Below, in pieces: positions 8,201-16,569 of a stretch of 64,000 bases of DNA (its first letter is position 1; the number at the start of each line of letters is the position of its first letter). The stretch lies in NCBI RefSeq assembly GCF_031458325.1, contig NZ_JAVDYG010000001.1:4154001-4218000 (forward strand), given 5' to 3'. The position numbers and the translations under genes are program-made. Under the pieces are notes generated by a model. That model was not told the origin of the DNA and ran no database searches. It saw nothing but the letters and a program-made list of their open reading frames with translations. Origin of the DNA: Nocardioides marmoribigeumensis. Lineage in GTDB: Bacteria; Actinomycetota; Actinomycetes; Propionibacteriales; Nocardioidaceae.

Positions 8201-9496
8201 GTGCCCGCCGCCGCCCGACCCTCCGGGTTCCTCTCCGGTCTGGCGCCGGTGACGGCCGGGGTGCTGGCCGCAGGCGCCTTCTCCTTCGCCTTCCTCAGCA
8301 TCGCCGGCCGCGTGCTGGGTCCGGTCGACTTCGCGCCGGTGTCGTCCCTGTGGGCGATGGTCTTCATCGTCGGGCCCGGCGTCTTCCTGCCGCTGCAGCA
8401 GGAGCTCGCCCGGGTGCTGGGCAGCCAGCGGGCGCGAGGCGGCGGGGGCGCCGCCGTACGCCGCGCGCTCGTGGTCGCCGCCACCCTCGTCGTCGTGCTT
8501 GCCATCGCGACCCTCGCGGTCGGTCCGTGGCTGGTCTCCTCGTTCCTCGACGGGCGCTGGTCGATGCTGTGGTGCTTCCTCGGTGCGGTGGTCGCCTACG
8601 CCTTCGCGTTCACGGCGCGCGGGGTCCTGTCGGGCGCGGGGGCCTACACCCAGCTGGGCCAGATGGTCGCCCTGGAGTCGCTCATGCGTCTCCTGCTCGC
8701 CGGCGCGTTCGCGCTGGCGGGCCTCCGCTCGCCGACCGCGTTCGGAGCCGCCATCGCGCTCGGTCCCGCCCTCTCGACGGTGCTGGTCTGGTGGGGGTCG
8801 CGGGAGCGGGTCCGGCTGGCCCCCGGGCACACCGTGGCGTGGCGCGAGCTCACCCGCGCGTTCGGGTGGCTGGTCCTGGCCGCCCTCCTCATGCAGCTCC
8901 TGGCCAACGCCGGGCCGCTCGCCGTCCAGGTCCTCGAGCCGCCCGCGCAGGACGGCAGGGCGGGCCTCTACCTGGGAGCGCTGATGATCGCGCGGATCGG
9001 CCTCTACCTCTTCCAGGCCGTGCAGGCCACGCTCCTGCCCAACCTCGCCGAGCTCGCGGCCACGGGTCGGCTCGACGACCTGAGGTGGGCGCTGCGACGC
9101 ATCGTCGTGGTGTCCGTGGTCCTGGTCGTCGTCTCCTTCCTGGGGGGCCTGGCTCTCGGGCCGCTGGGCGTGCGGTTGCTGTTCGGTGGGGACTTCCGGA
9201 TCGGCGCCATGACCATGGCCGTCCTCGCGTCCGCGAGCGCGGTCTACATGCTGGCCGCGGCGCTCAACGGCGCGGCGCTCTCCGTCGGGGCCCACCGGCT
9301 CAGCGCTCTCGCGTGGCTGGCGGGGTGCGTGGTCCTCGTCCTGGCGTTCGAGCTCCCGGGCGACCTGTTCACCAGGGTCGACACCGCCTACGCTCTCGGC
9401 GCCTGCACCTCTGCCGGTGTGCTCCTGCTCCGGATGCCGGCAGCGCTGAGGGGCTACGAACCGGTCCTTGCCACGCCGACGAGCGGACCGGTGTGA
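8201..9496 (+). CDS. Polysaccharide flippase-like (MATE/MOP fold) membrane protein
   Basis: 431 residues, about 12 hydrophobic segments with little else. Wzx-like features: LFLSIAGRVLGP-type first helix, LPLQQELARVLG, then paired helices and a conserved ATLLPNLAELAATG stretch in the second half. Proteins of this type move lipid-linked glycans across the membrane. GTG 8201 is supported by the -10 at 8187. The genes that follow encode a glycosyltransferase and a large membrane protein, consistent with export of a surface polysaccharide. The exact substrate is unknown. Confidence 0.75.
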   Translation: MPAAARPSGFLSGLAPVTAGVLAAGAFSFAFLSIAGRVLGPVDFAPVSSLWAMVFIVGPGVFLPLQQELARVLGSQRARGGGGAAVRRALVVAATLVVVLAIATLAVGPWLVSSFLDGRWSMLWCFLGAVVAYAFAFTARGVLSGAGAYTQLGQMVALESLMRLLLAGAFALAGLRSPTAFGAAIALGPALSTVLVWWGSRERVRLAPGHTVAWRELTRAFGWLVLAALLMQLLANAGPLAVQVLEPPAQDGRAGLYLGALMIARIGLYLFQAVQATLLPNLAELAATGRLDDLRWALRRIVVVSVVLVVVSFLGGLALGPLGVRLLFGGDFRIGAMTMAVLASASAVYMLAAALNGAALSVGAHRLSALAWLAGCVVLVLAFELPGDLFTRVDTAYALGACTSAGVLLLRMPAALRGYEPVLATPTSGPV

Positions 9497-9513
9497 GGAT
9501 CTCCCGGAGCGAT

Positions 9514-9542
9514 TTGACAAGGTTCGGACCAACGGCACATCT
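9514..9542 (+). promoter_or_regulatory. Weak candidate promoter before the GT4 gene
   Basis: A perfect TTGACA (9514-9519) is followed after 17 nt by ACATCT, a poor -10. It lies in the 60-bp gap before the ATG at 9557, which also has GGAAGGA as Shine-Dalgarno. Confidence 0.25.
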
Positions 9543-9556
9543 CGGAAGGACCCCGC

Positions 9557-11296
9557 ATGCTCGACCATGAGGCTCGCTGGCTGGCACACCAGCTGGACCT
9601 GATCCCCGTGTCCGAGCTGTCTCCCATGCTCGCCGTGGCGAGCCACACCAACCGGTCCGCCCAGTCGCCGGCCGGACGCCTCGTCGCCCATCTGGAGCAG
9701 CGGGGGGTCGAGGTCGTCGGCCTCGACGTCGTCGGGGACCTCACCGACCCCGAGCGCCTCGAGGGCCTGCGTGCGCGGGGGTTCCGCAGCGTGCTGTGCA
9801 GCCACGTGCTCGAGCACGTGCCCGAACCCCGCCTGCTGGCGCGCAACCTGGCCTCCATCCCCGGCCCGGGCGGCCACCTGGTCTTCTCGGGTCCGCGCCG
9901 CTCCTCCCGACGCGCCGAGGCCCTCGCCGGCGCCCCCCGCCCCGAGCCCCATGAGGTGCCGGCACTCTTCCCCGGCACCCAGGTGGTGGCGGCCGACGAG
10001 ATCGAGGTGCAGCGGGGACGTCGCGACGCACGCACGCTCCTCCACCTGCTCCTGCCCTGGCTCGTGCGCAGGCTCACGGTGACCTGCGCGGTCCTGCGGA
10101 CCGGGTCCGTGTCGCCGGTGCCAGGCGGCGCCCGGCCGGACCACCGTCCCCTGCGCGTCCTCTACGTCACCAAGCTCTCACCCGAGCTGGGACTGCCGCA
10201 CATCCTGGAGCCCGGTCGCCGGTTGGCGCAGCGCGGTCACCAGGTCGACGTGCTGTGCGCGCGGACCCGCAGGGACCAGCCGCGTCGCCGCCTCGTGGAC
10301 GGCCTGCGCATCCGGACCGTGGCGACGGCCCCGGGGTGGCTGCGCGAGAGGGGCGCGATGGGGTTCTTCGCCAGCCGCCTGCCGTTCTACCTCGTCGCAC
10401 CCAGGATCGTGCGCCGGGAGTACGCCGACGTGGACGTCGTCATCGAGGACATGGCCCCGCTCCGCTCGCCGCGGCTGCCCGCCGTGACGCGGCGCCTGGG
10501 GCTTCCCCTCGTCTACCACACCCACAACGCCTACCCGACCCTCGCGTCGTGGACGGGTTCCTACGGTCCACTGGGCACCCTCGGCTGGGTCTGGGACCAG
10601 TGGTTCCGTCGGCGCCCCCAGTGCCAGGTGCTGTTCACCGCCGCGCGCTACACCGCCGAGAGCTACGAGGGGATCGGCTGCGACGTGCAGTGGCTGCCCA
10701 ACGGCATCGACACCTCGCGCTTCGCCCTGCCCGAGGGGCCCCGACCCGAGGGCGCCCCGCTGCGCCTGCTCAGTGTCGGGCGCGTGGTCGACATCAAGAA
10801 CCACCAGCTGCTGGTCGAGGCGATGGCGGCCTCGCGCGGCACCGCCACGCTCCGCATCGTCGGCGACGGGCCCGCACGCCCCTACCTCGAGTCGTTGGTC
10901 CGCCTGCGCGGGCTGGAGGACCGGGTGACCTTCACCGGTCACGTCGCCGCCGGCCAGGTCGCGGCGGAGTACCGCCACGGCGACCTGTTCGTCATGCCGT
11001 CGCTGTGGGAGGGGCTGCCGCACGTCCTCCTCGAGGCGATGGCCTCCGGCCTGCCGATCGCGATCAGCGACATCGACGCGGCGAAGGGGATCGTGGAGCC
11101 GGAGTACGGCTGGATCCTGCCGACCCGCTCCAGCGCACCGTGGACGGCGCTGTTCGACCGGCTCGAGAGCGACCCGACGCCACTCGCGGAGATGGGCCCG
11201 CGCGCGAGGAAGGCCGCCGTGGCCTGGGCGGACTGGGACCACATCACCGACCGCGTCGAGCTGACCCTGCGCGGACTGTGTGACTGTGTCGGCTAG
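9557..11296 (+). CDS. Fusion: degenerate methyltransferase-like domain + GT4 glycosyltransferase
   Basis: 579 residues. Residues 1-155 resemble short SAM methyltransferases of polysaccharide loci (VVGLDVVGDLTDPERL, then SHVLEHVPEP at 82-91). However, the expected glycine-rich motif I is replaced by MLAVASHTN (24-32), so this half may not bind SAM. Residues 160-180 are hydrophobic. From about 198 a GT-B fold of family GT4 follows: LPNGIDTSRF (380-389) and the E485-x7-E493 donor motif in SLWEGLPHVLLEAMASG. ATG 9557 has GGAAGGA 6 nt upstream. The stop overlaps the next gene by 17 bp. Confidence 0.8.
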   Translation: MLDHEARWLAHQLDLIPVSELSPMLAVASHTNRSAQSPAGRLVAHLEQRGVEVVGLDVVGDLTDPERLEGLRARGFRSVLCSHVLEHVPEPRLLARNLASIPGPGGHLVFSGPRRSSRRAEALAGAPRPEPHEVPALFPGTQVVAADEIEVQRGRRDARTLLHLLLPWLVRRLTVTCAVLRTGSVSPVPGGARPDHRPLRVLYVTKLSPELGLPHILEPGRRLAQRGHQVDVLCARTRRDQPRRRLVDGLRIRTVATAPGWLRERGAMGFFASRLPFYLVAPRIVRREYADVDVVIEDMAPLRSPRLPAVTRRLGLPLVYHTHNAYPTLASWTGSYGPLGTLGWVWDQWFRRRPQCQVLFTAARYTAESYEGIGCDVQWLPNGIDTSRFALPEGPRPEGAPLRLLSVGRVVDIKNHQLLVEAMAASRGTATLRIVGDGPARPYLESLVRLRGLEDRVTFTGHVAAGQVAAEYRHGDLFVMPSLWEGLPHVLLEAMASGLPIAISDIDAAKGIVEPEYGWILPTRSSAPWTALFDRLESDPTPLAEMGPRARKAAVAWADWDHITDRVELTLRGLCDCVG

Positions 11297-13391
11297 CCGG
11301 ACCCGGCCCCAGGGAGGACATCACGACCCGGGGTTGACCGTCGCCGTCGCCCTGGTCACCCTGACGCTCACCGGCCTCGCACGGCTGCCCTGGGCCGAGG
11401 GCGTCAGCTCCGTCCCGGCGGCGGGGCTCCTCCTGGTCTGGCCCACGCTGGTCGGAGGCTGGCCGAGGTGGAGGACGACCTGGGCGTGGGGACCCGAGCT
11501 CGCGCTGCGCTTCGCCATCGGCAGCCTGACCCAGGTCGCCCTGGCCCTCGGACTCACCGGTCTCGGCCAGTTCACGATCGGGCGAGTGATGACCGTCGCC
11601 CTGGTGATGGCGGTCCCTGGGCTCGCGCTCGACTGCCTGGGGTCGAGAGGCGCGGGCGGACCCACCGCGCTCGTCGGTCGGCTGGGGTGGAACAGGGTCA
11701 CCGCAGCCTGGCTCGCGGTCGGTGTGGTCGGCGTGGAGGCGGCGATCGGCTACTGGCGCGCGTGGTCGCCGTACCCCTTCTTCACGACGTGGGACGGGTT
11801 CCTCCAGGTCTCGATCGTGCGACGGATGCTCGAGCGGGACCAGTTCTCGCTGTCCTTGCAGCACCTCTCTCCGGCGTTCACCTTCGACGCCTACCTGCCG
11901 ACGTTCCACCTCGACCTGGCGGCCGCGAGCCGGTTGTCAGGCGTCCCGCCGCTGGGACTGCTCTGGGGCGGGCCGTTCGTGGCGGGTCTCCTCGTGGCGT
12001 GCGGCATGTTCGCGCTCGTCCGTGCGGCCGGCCGGACCCTCCCCTCCGCCGGCCTGACCGTTGCCGTGACCGGGCTCCTGCTCACCACGCGCAAGTCGAC
12101 CAATCCCCTGCTCGACACGCTTCCTGCCTCCGTCCTGATGTCGATGGCGCCCCTGGTCCTGCTCACGCTCGCGGACCGTGATCCCCGCCGCGGTCTCCGG
12201 CGTGGTCTGGTCGTCGCCGTGCTCTTGCTGGGCCTGCACGGACTGGTCGCCGCGCTGCTCGTCGGCGTGCTCCTCGCGAGCCGGGCCCTCGCCGCCACGA
12301 CCAACCGTCAGGCGGTCGGCCGGAGCCCGATGCTCGCCGCGTTCCTCGGAGTGGTCGGAACGGTCGCGGCCGTGCTCTTCGCCCTCCCACGCGCCGCCCG
12401 ACAGCCCCTCCAGCACGTCGTGCTGGACCCGACCACGTTCTACGCGCGCCTGACCCCGAGCTCGGACCTCCAGCAGCGACTCTCGCTGGCCAACAACAGC
12501 TATCCCTACGGCAGCCTGGGCGCCCTCACCGCGGTCGCGGTCGTGCTCATCGTGCTCCGTGCCCGTCGCGCGTCGGTCACCCCGCTCGTCGCGATGCCGC
12601 TGGTCGTCCTGGTCGGCTTCGTCACGCCGGTGATCGGCCTGGAGCGCCTCGAGGGCTTCCTCTGGGTCGCTGCCGGCCTCACGATCGGCGTCGTGCTCGA
12701 CGCGGTCGCGGACGGTGCGCGTCGGCTCCGGGCTCGCGGACGACCCGTCCCCGCGCCGGTCGTCGCCTCGACCCTGGTGGTCATCGTCCTGCTGCCGCTG
12801 CTGTCCCGCCCTCTCCACGCCCTCCACACGCTGCAGCTCACCGACACCACCGAGCACCACCTGCAGAGCAGCTTCACGCCCTACGAGCTGCATGCCCTCG
12901 AGGCCTATGCCGAGCGCTACGGCCGATCCGAGCGCATCCTGTCCGACCCGATGACCCAGCAGGCGGCCGAGGGCCTGGCGATGCTCGACTCGATCGGCGG
13001 CGTGGCCACGAAGCCCCTGTCGCAGCTCCGGATCGCCTTGGCCCTCACCGCTCGGAAGCCGCCAGTCGCCCGGCAGTACCTCTCTGCGCTCCAGCACAGC
13101 TACGGGTCCTTCGTGCTGGTCGTGACCGGGCGCACCGAGCGGTGGGCGCACCTGTACCGAGCGCGCTACCTCGACGGGGAGTCCCTCGAGGACCTCCAGT
13201 TCGCCGCGATCTACCGGCCGTGGAGCCTGACCGAGACCCAGGACGACGAGGACGTGGGGAAGCCGGCCGACAAGCTGCTGGCGCCCGTGCGGGCGTCAGG
13301 CTGCGTGCAGGACGAGCTCGGCGGTCCGGAGATCGCGATCTTCCGGATCGACTGCACGGCTCAGCCGTCCAGCGGCTCCTCGGCGGACTGA
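11280..13391 (+). CDS. Large polytopic membrane protein of unknown function
   Basis: 703 residues, not recognised as a named family. The first roughly 510 residues are rich in hydrophobic helices (about a dozen). The loop after the early helices reads FFTTWDGFLQVSIVRRM, with an acidic residue in a position reminiscent of GT-C glycosyltransferases; this is weak inference. Residues about 515-703 are soluble and probably extracytoplasmic. GTG 11280 overlaps the GT4 stop; GTG 11286 is an alternative. It converges on trmI with a 31-bp antisense overlap. The context suggests polysaccharide assembly. Confidence 0.6.
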   Translation: MTVSASRTRPQGGHHDPGLTVAVALVTLTLTGLARLPWAEGVSSVPAAGLLLVWPTLVGGWPRWRTTWAWGPELALRFAIGSLTQVALALGLTGLGQFTIGRVMTVALVMAVPGLALDCLGSRGAGGPTALVGRLGWNRVTAAWLAVGVVGVEAAIGYWRAWSPYPFFTTWDGFLQVSIVRRMLERDQFSLSLQHLSPAFTFDAYLPTFHLDLAAASRLSGVPPLGLLWGGPFVAGLLVACGMFALVRAAGRTLPSAGLTVAVTGLLLTTRKSTNPLLDTLPASVLMSMAPLVLLTLADRDPRRGLRRGLVVAVLLLGLHGLVAALLVGVLLASRALAATTNRQAVGRSPMLAAFLGVVGTVAAVLFALPRAARQPLQHVVLDPTTFYARLTPSSDLQQRLSLANNSYPYGSLGALTAVAVVLIVLRARRASVTPLVAMPLVVLVGFVTPVIGLERLEGFLWVAAGLTIGVVLDAVADGARRLRARGRPVPAPVVASTLVVIVLLPLLSRPLHALHTLQLTDTTEHHLQSSFTPYELHALEAYAERYGRSERILSDPMTQQAAEGLAMLDSIGGVATKPLSQLRIALALTARKPPVARQYLSALQHSYGSFVLVVTGRTERWAHLYRARYLDGESLEDLQFAAIYRPWSLTETQDDEDVGKPADKLLAPVRASGCVQDELGGPEIAIFRIDCTAQPSSGSSAD

Positions 13392-14323
13392 GGGGGCAGA
13401 CCCTCGGGGCGCGGGCCCGTGTAGTCGACGCCGTAGGCACCGGGGGCGGGACGCCGCCGCTTGGTGGGCGGCCGCTCCCCCGGCGCCATGCGGCGCGCCG
13501 TCACCAGGAAGCCGGTGTGCCCCACCATCGAGTGGCCGGGGCGCACCGCGAGGCCCTCGACGTGCCAGTCGCGCACCAGGGTCTCCCAGGCCTGCGGCTC
13601 GGTGAACCCGCCGTGCACCCGCAGCGTCTCGACCGTCTTGCTGAGCTGGGTGGTGGTCGCGACGTAGGCGCAGACCATCCCGCCGGGCACCAGCACCCGC
13701 GCCACCGACTCGACGCAGTCCCAGGGCGCCAGCATGTCCAGGATCACCCGGTCCACCTCGGCGTCCTGGCCGTCCGGCCCGGGGAGCGCGTCGGCGAGGT
13801 CGCCGATCGTGAGGGACCAGGCGGGGTGCTCGCCGGCGTACCACTGGGTGACGTTGCGCCGCGCGACGTCGGCGAACTCCTCACGCCGCTCGTACGACGA
13901 CACGCGGCCGGTCGGGCCGACCGCGCGCAGCAGGTAGCAGGTGAGCGCCCCGGAACCGACCCCCGCCTCCACCACCCGTGCGCCGGGGAACACGTCGGCC
14001 ATGGCCACGATCTGGGCGGCGTCCTTGGGGTAGACCACCGCCGCACCGCGCGGCATCGACACGACGAACTCGTTGAGCAGGGGCCGGAAGACGAGGTACT
14101 CCGCGCCGAGCGAGGAGGTGACCGTGAAGCCCTCCGGGCGGCCGATCAGCTCGCCGTGGTCGACGTGGCCCTTGTTGCTGAAGAACTTCTTGCCGACCTC
14201 GAGGCAGAAGTTGTTGCGGCGGCCCTTGCTGTCGGTCAGCCGCACCCACTCCCCTGCGCGCAGCGGACCGGTGTGGACGCCGGAGAGGGAGGGCTGCTGC
14301 GGCGAGGGGGGCGTCGGGGACAT
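13361..14323 (-). CDS. trmI: tRNA (adenine-58-N1)-methyltransferase
   Basis: 320 residues. Makes m1A58 in the T-loop of tRNAs. The N-terminal TrmI beta-domain (GHVDHGELIGRPEG, GAEYLVFRPLLNEF) is followed by a Rossmann domain with motif I VVEAGVGSGALTCYLLRA and VILDMLAPW. ATG 14323 is preceded by TAGACT at 8 nt. A proline/arginine-rich C-terminal tail of about 45 residues is unlikely to be structured. In M. tuberculosis and relatives trmI lies near the proteasome genes; here it is about 5 kb from mpa, a loosened version of that neighbourhood. Confidence 0.93.
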   Translation of the reverse strand: MSPTPPSPQQPSLSGVHTGPLRAGEWVRLTDSKGRRNNFCLEVGKKFFSNKGHVDHGELIGRPEGFTVTSSLGAEYLVFRPLLNEFVVSMPRGAAVVYPKDAAQIVAMADVFPGARVVEAGVGSGALTCYLLRAVGPTGRVSSYERREEFADVARRNVTQWYAGEHPAWSLTIGDLADALPGPDGQDAEVDRVILDMLAPWDCVESVARVLVPGGMVCAYVATTTQLSKTVETLRVHGGFTEPQAWETLVRDWHVEGLAVRPGHSMVGHTGFLVTARRMAPGERPPTKRRRPAPGAYGVDYTGPRPEGLPPQSAEEPLDG

Positions 14324-14331
14324 GGGTCCTG

Positions 14332-14337
14332 AGTCTA
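14332..14337 (-). promoter_or_regulatory. -10 element of trmI (leaderless)
   Basis: TAGACT on the minus strand, 8 nt from the ATG, in the 22-bp gap after the M50 gene. Confidence 0.45.
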
Positions 14338-14345
14338 GGAGTGCC

Positions 14346-15485
14346 TCACTCGCGCGAGAACGCCGCGTCGACGTCGGTGGCGACCAGGACGCCGAAGACC
14401 GAGCCGTCGGGCTCGAGCAGGAGGTACTCGCTGGCCGGGCGGCGGGCCATCGCGGTGATGAGCTGCTCGCCGGAGATGTCGGCGGGCAGCGAGAGGTCGG
14501 GCTGGAGGGTGCGGCTGACCGAGCTGACCGGCACCCACGCCCGGCGGTCCTCCGGGGTCGCCAGCACGGCGTCCTCGCTGACCAGGCCCGAGGGCCGGCC
14601 GGAGTGGTCGAGGGTGATGATCGAGCCCGCCTGGGCCTCGCGTGCCCGGCGTACGGCGTCCGCGACGGGCACGTCCTCGGCGAGCGCCACGCTGCGCCGG
14701 GCGAGGCGCCGGGCGTCGAGCCTGGGCAGGCGGGCGCGCACCTTGGCGGCGAGGATGGCTCCGGACGCGGCGGTCCACAGGAACCACCCGATGACGACGG
14801 CGAAGACGAAGTCGAAGACGTCGGGCTGGGTGCCGAAGGCGGCCATGAGCAGCGGCGAGCCGAGCATGAGGACGGCGACGCCGCGGCCGGCCCAGCCCGC
14901 GGCGAGGAGCCCGCGGTTGGGGTCACCGCTGACCTTCCACACGACCGCGCGGAGCACCCGTCCGCCGTCCAGCGGCATGCCGGGCACCAGGTTGAGCACG
15001 CCGACGACGAGGTTGGCCCACGCCAGCCCGCCCACGACCACGGAGAGGAGCGTCTGGTCGGGCATCACCTGCAGCAGCGCGTAGGCCGCCCCGCCGACCC
15101 CCAGCGACGTGACGGGACCGATCGCGGAGATCGCGAACTCCTGGCGGGGCGTCGCGGGCTCCGCCTCCATGGCGGTCACGCCCCCGATGAAGTGCAGCGT
15201 GATGGAGCGGACGGGGATGCCGAAGTGCTTGGACATCAGCGCGTGGGAGAGCTCGTGCAGCAGCAGCGAGAGGGTGAGCAGGACGGCGAAGGCCGCCCCG
15301 GCGACGTACTTCAGGTTCCCGAGGCCGGGCTGCACCTGCTCGAAGGCCGGAGCGACGAGGTAGGCGATCAGCGCGGCGATGAGGAACCAGGAGGAGCGGA
15401 CCAGGACGTCCACACCGCCCAGCGACCCCACCCGGATCGTGCCGGGGTCGTTGACGCGGGCCGGACCGCCCATTCCTTCGCTCAC
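14346..15485 (-). CDS. M50 site-2-type intramembrane metalloprotease with CBS domains
   Basis: 379 residues. Rip3-like layout: membrane segments, zinc site H77-E78-L-S-H81 in LLLHELSH, second site NLVPGMPLDGG (165-175, D173), then a C-terminal pair of CBS domains (about 250-379). Family knowledge: cleaves membrane-embedded substrates such as anti-sigma factors; CBS domains usually sense adenylates. GTG 15485 lies 6 nt after TACGTT. It is divergent from a RecB-like gene and directly upstream of trmI. Confidence 0.92.
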   Translation of the reverse strand: MSEGMGGPARVNDPGTIRVGSLGGVDVLVRSSWFLIAALIAYLVAPAFEQVQPGLGNLKYVAGAAFAVLLTLSLLLHELSHALMSKHFGIPVRSITLHFIGGVTAMEAEPATPRQEFAISAIGPVTSLGVGGAAYALLQVMPDQTLLSVVVGGLAWANLVVGVLNLVPGMPLDGGRVLRAVVWKVSGDPNRGLLAAGWAGRGVAVLMLGSPLLMAAFGTQPDVFDFVFAVVIGWFLWTAASGAILAAKVRARLPRLDARRLARRSVALAEDVPVADAVRRAREAQAGSIITLDHSGRPSGLVSEDAVLATPEDRRAWVPVSSVSRTLQPDLSLPADISGEQLITAMARRPASEYLLLEPDGSVFGVLVATDVDAAFSRE

Positions 15486-15491
15486 ACCTCC

Positions 15492-15497
15492 AACGTA
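15492..15497 (-). promoter_or_regulatory. -10 element of the M50 protease gene (leaderless)
   Basis: TACGTT on the minus strand, 6 nt before the GTG at 15485. It shares a 62-bp divergent region with the RecB-like gene. Confidence 0.5.
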
Positions 15498-15534
15498 CCG
15501 GGGTCGGCTCCACGGAAATGTCGGGCCTCACGCC

Positions 15535-15540
15535 TAGGGT
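15535..15540 (+). promoter_or_regulatory. -10 element of the RecB-like gene (leaderless)
   Basis: TAGGGT, 7 nt before the ATG at 15548. No Shine-Dalgarno is present. Confidence 0.55.
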
Positions 15541-15547
15541 GCCTTGC

Positions 15548-16528
15548 ATGACAGCAGTGGTGGAGGGTCCCGTGGCCGAGATCCCGCTCGACCGCCCGGC
15601 TCGCAAGCAGCGCGGCGACAACGCCCGCACGGTCGACGGCGTCGAGGTGGTCGGCTCGTTGTCCCCGAGCCGGGCCGGCGACTTCATGACCTGCCCGCTG
15701 CTCTACCGCTACCGCACGATCGACAAGCTGCCCGAGGAGAGCTCGCCCGCCGCCGTGCGCGGGACGCTGGTCCACAAGGTCCTCGAGGACCTCTTCGACC
15801 TTCCCGCGGCCGAGCGCACGCCCGACCGGGCCCTGTCGATGGTCGAGCCCGCCTGGGCCGACCTGCTCGGCTCCGAGCCCGGGCTGGCCGAGATGTTCGC
15901 CGACGGGACCGACGGGGCCGACGAGTCCGACGGGGCCGACGGGACCGCGCAGGCCGTCGACCTGGTCGCCTGGCTGGGGTCCTGCCGCGAGAGCGTCCAG
16001 CGCTACTTCACCCTGGAGGACCCCAGCCGCCTCGAGCCGGCCGAGCGCGAGCTCTACGTCGAGACCGTCCTCGACAGCCGGCTGCTGCTGCGAGGGTTCG
16101 TCGACCGCATCGACGTGGCGCCGACGGGCGAGGTGCGAGTCGTCGACTACAAGACCGGCCGGGCGCCGGGGCCGATGTGGGAGGCCAAGGCGCTGTTCCA
16201 GATGAAGTTCTACGCCCTGGTGCTCTGGCGCCTGCGGGGCGAGATCCCCACGATGCTCCAGCTGATCTACCTCGGCTCCGGCGAGGTCCTGCGCTACCGC
16301 CCCGACGAGGCCGACCTGCGCGCCGTCGAGCGCAAGGTCGACGCCCTGTGGGGGGCGATCAGCCGTGCGGCCGAGTCCCGAGACTGGCGTCCCAACCGGA
16401 CGCCCCTCTGCGCGTGGTGCTCCCACCAGGCGATCTGCCCCGAGTGGGGCGGCACTCCCCCGCCGCTGCCCGAGGTGACCGCCCAGCAGATCGCCGACCC
16501 CGGCCTCTCGCCGGAGGACGTCGACTGA
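15548..16528 (+). CDS. RecB-family PD-(D/E)XK exonuclease, iron-sulfur type
   Basis: 326 residues. Nuclease core GFVDRIDVAPTGEVRVVDYK supplies the Asp and D-x-K residues. Four cysteines bracket it (one in MTCPLLYRYR and three in CAWCSHQAIC), the arrangement of the 4Fe-4S-stabilised AddB/Cas4-like nucleases. An acidic low-complexity insertion of repeated DG(A/T)D units sits near residues 119-133. ATG 15548 is preferred over 15518 because of the -10 at 15535. It stands alone, so a role in DNA end processing is family inference. Confidence 0.88.
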   Translation: MTAVVEGPVAEIPLDRPARKQRGDNARTVDGVEVVGSLSPSRAGDFMTCPLLYRYRTIDKLPEESSPAAVRGTLVHKVLEDLFDLPAAERTPDRALSMVEPAWADLLGSEPGLAEMFADGTDGADESDGADGTAQAVDLVAWLGSCRESVQRYFTLEDPSRLEPAERELYVETVLDSRLLLRGFVDRIDVAPTGEVRVVDYKTGRAPGPMWEAKALFQMKFYALVLWRLRGEIPTMLQLIYLGSGEVLRYRPDEADLRAVERKVDALWGAISRAAESRDWRPNRTPLCAWCSHQAICPEWGGTPPPLPEVTAQQIADPGLSPEDVD

Positions 16529-16553
16529 GCCGGCGCGGCGCGCGCCGGCTCAG
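16525..16553. terminator. Bidirectional hairpin terminator
   Basis: A perfect 13-bp inverted repeat (16525-16537/16541-16553) with loop GCG that includes the RecB-like stop codon. It lies between convergent genes (stops at 16528 and 16570). There is no T-tract, as is common for actinobacterial terminators. Confidence 0.75.
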
Positions 16554-16569
16554 TGGGGCTCAGTCGGGC

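Noticed and set aside
9514-9542. A strong sigma-70 promoter before the GT4 gene
   Set aside because: TTGACA is perfect but there is no acceptable -10 at 16-18 nt, so it is kept only as a weak candidate.
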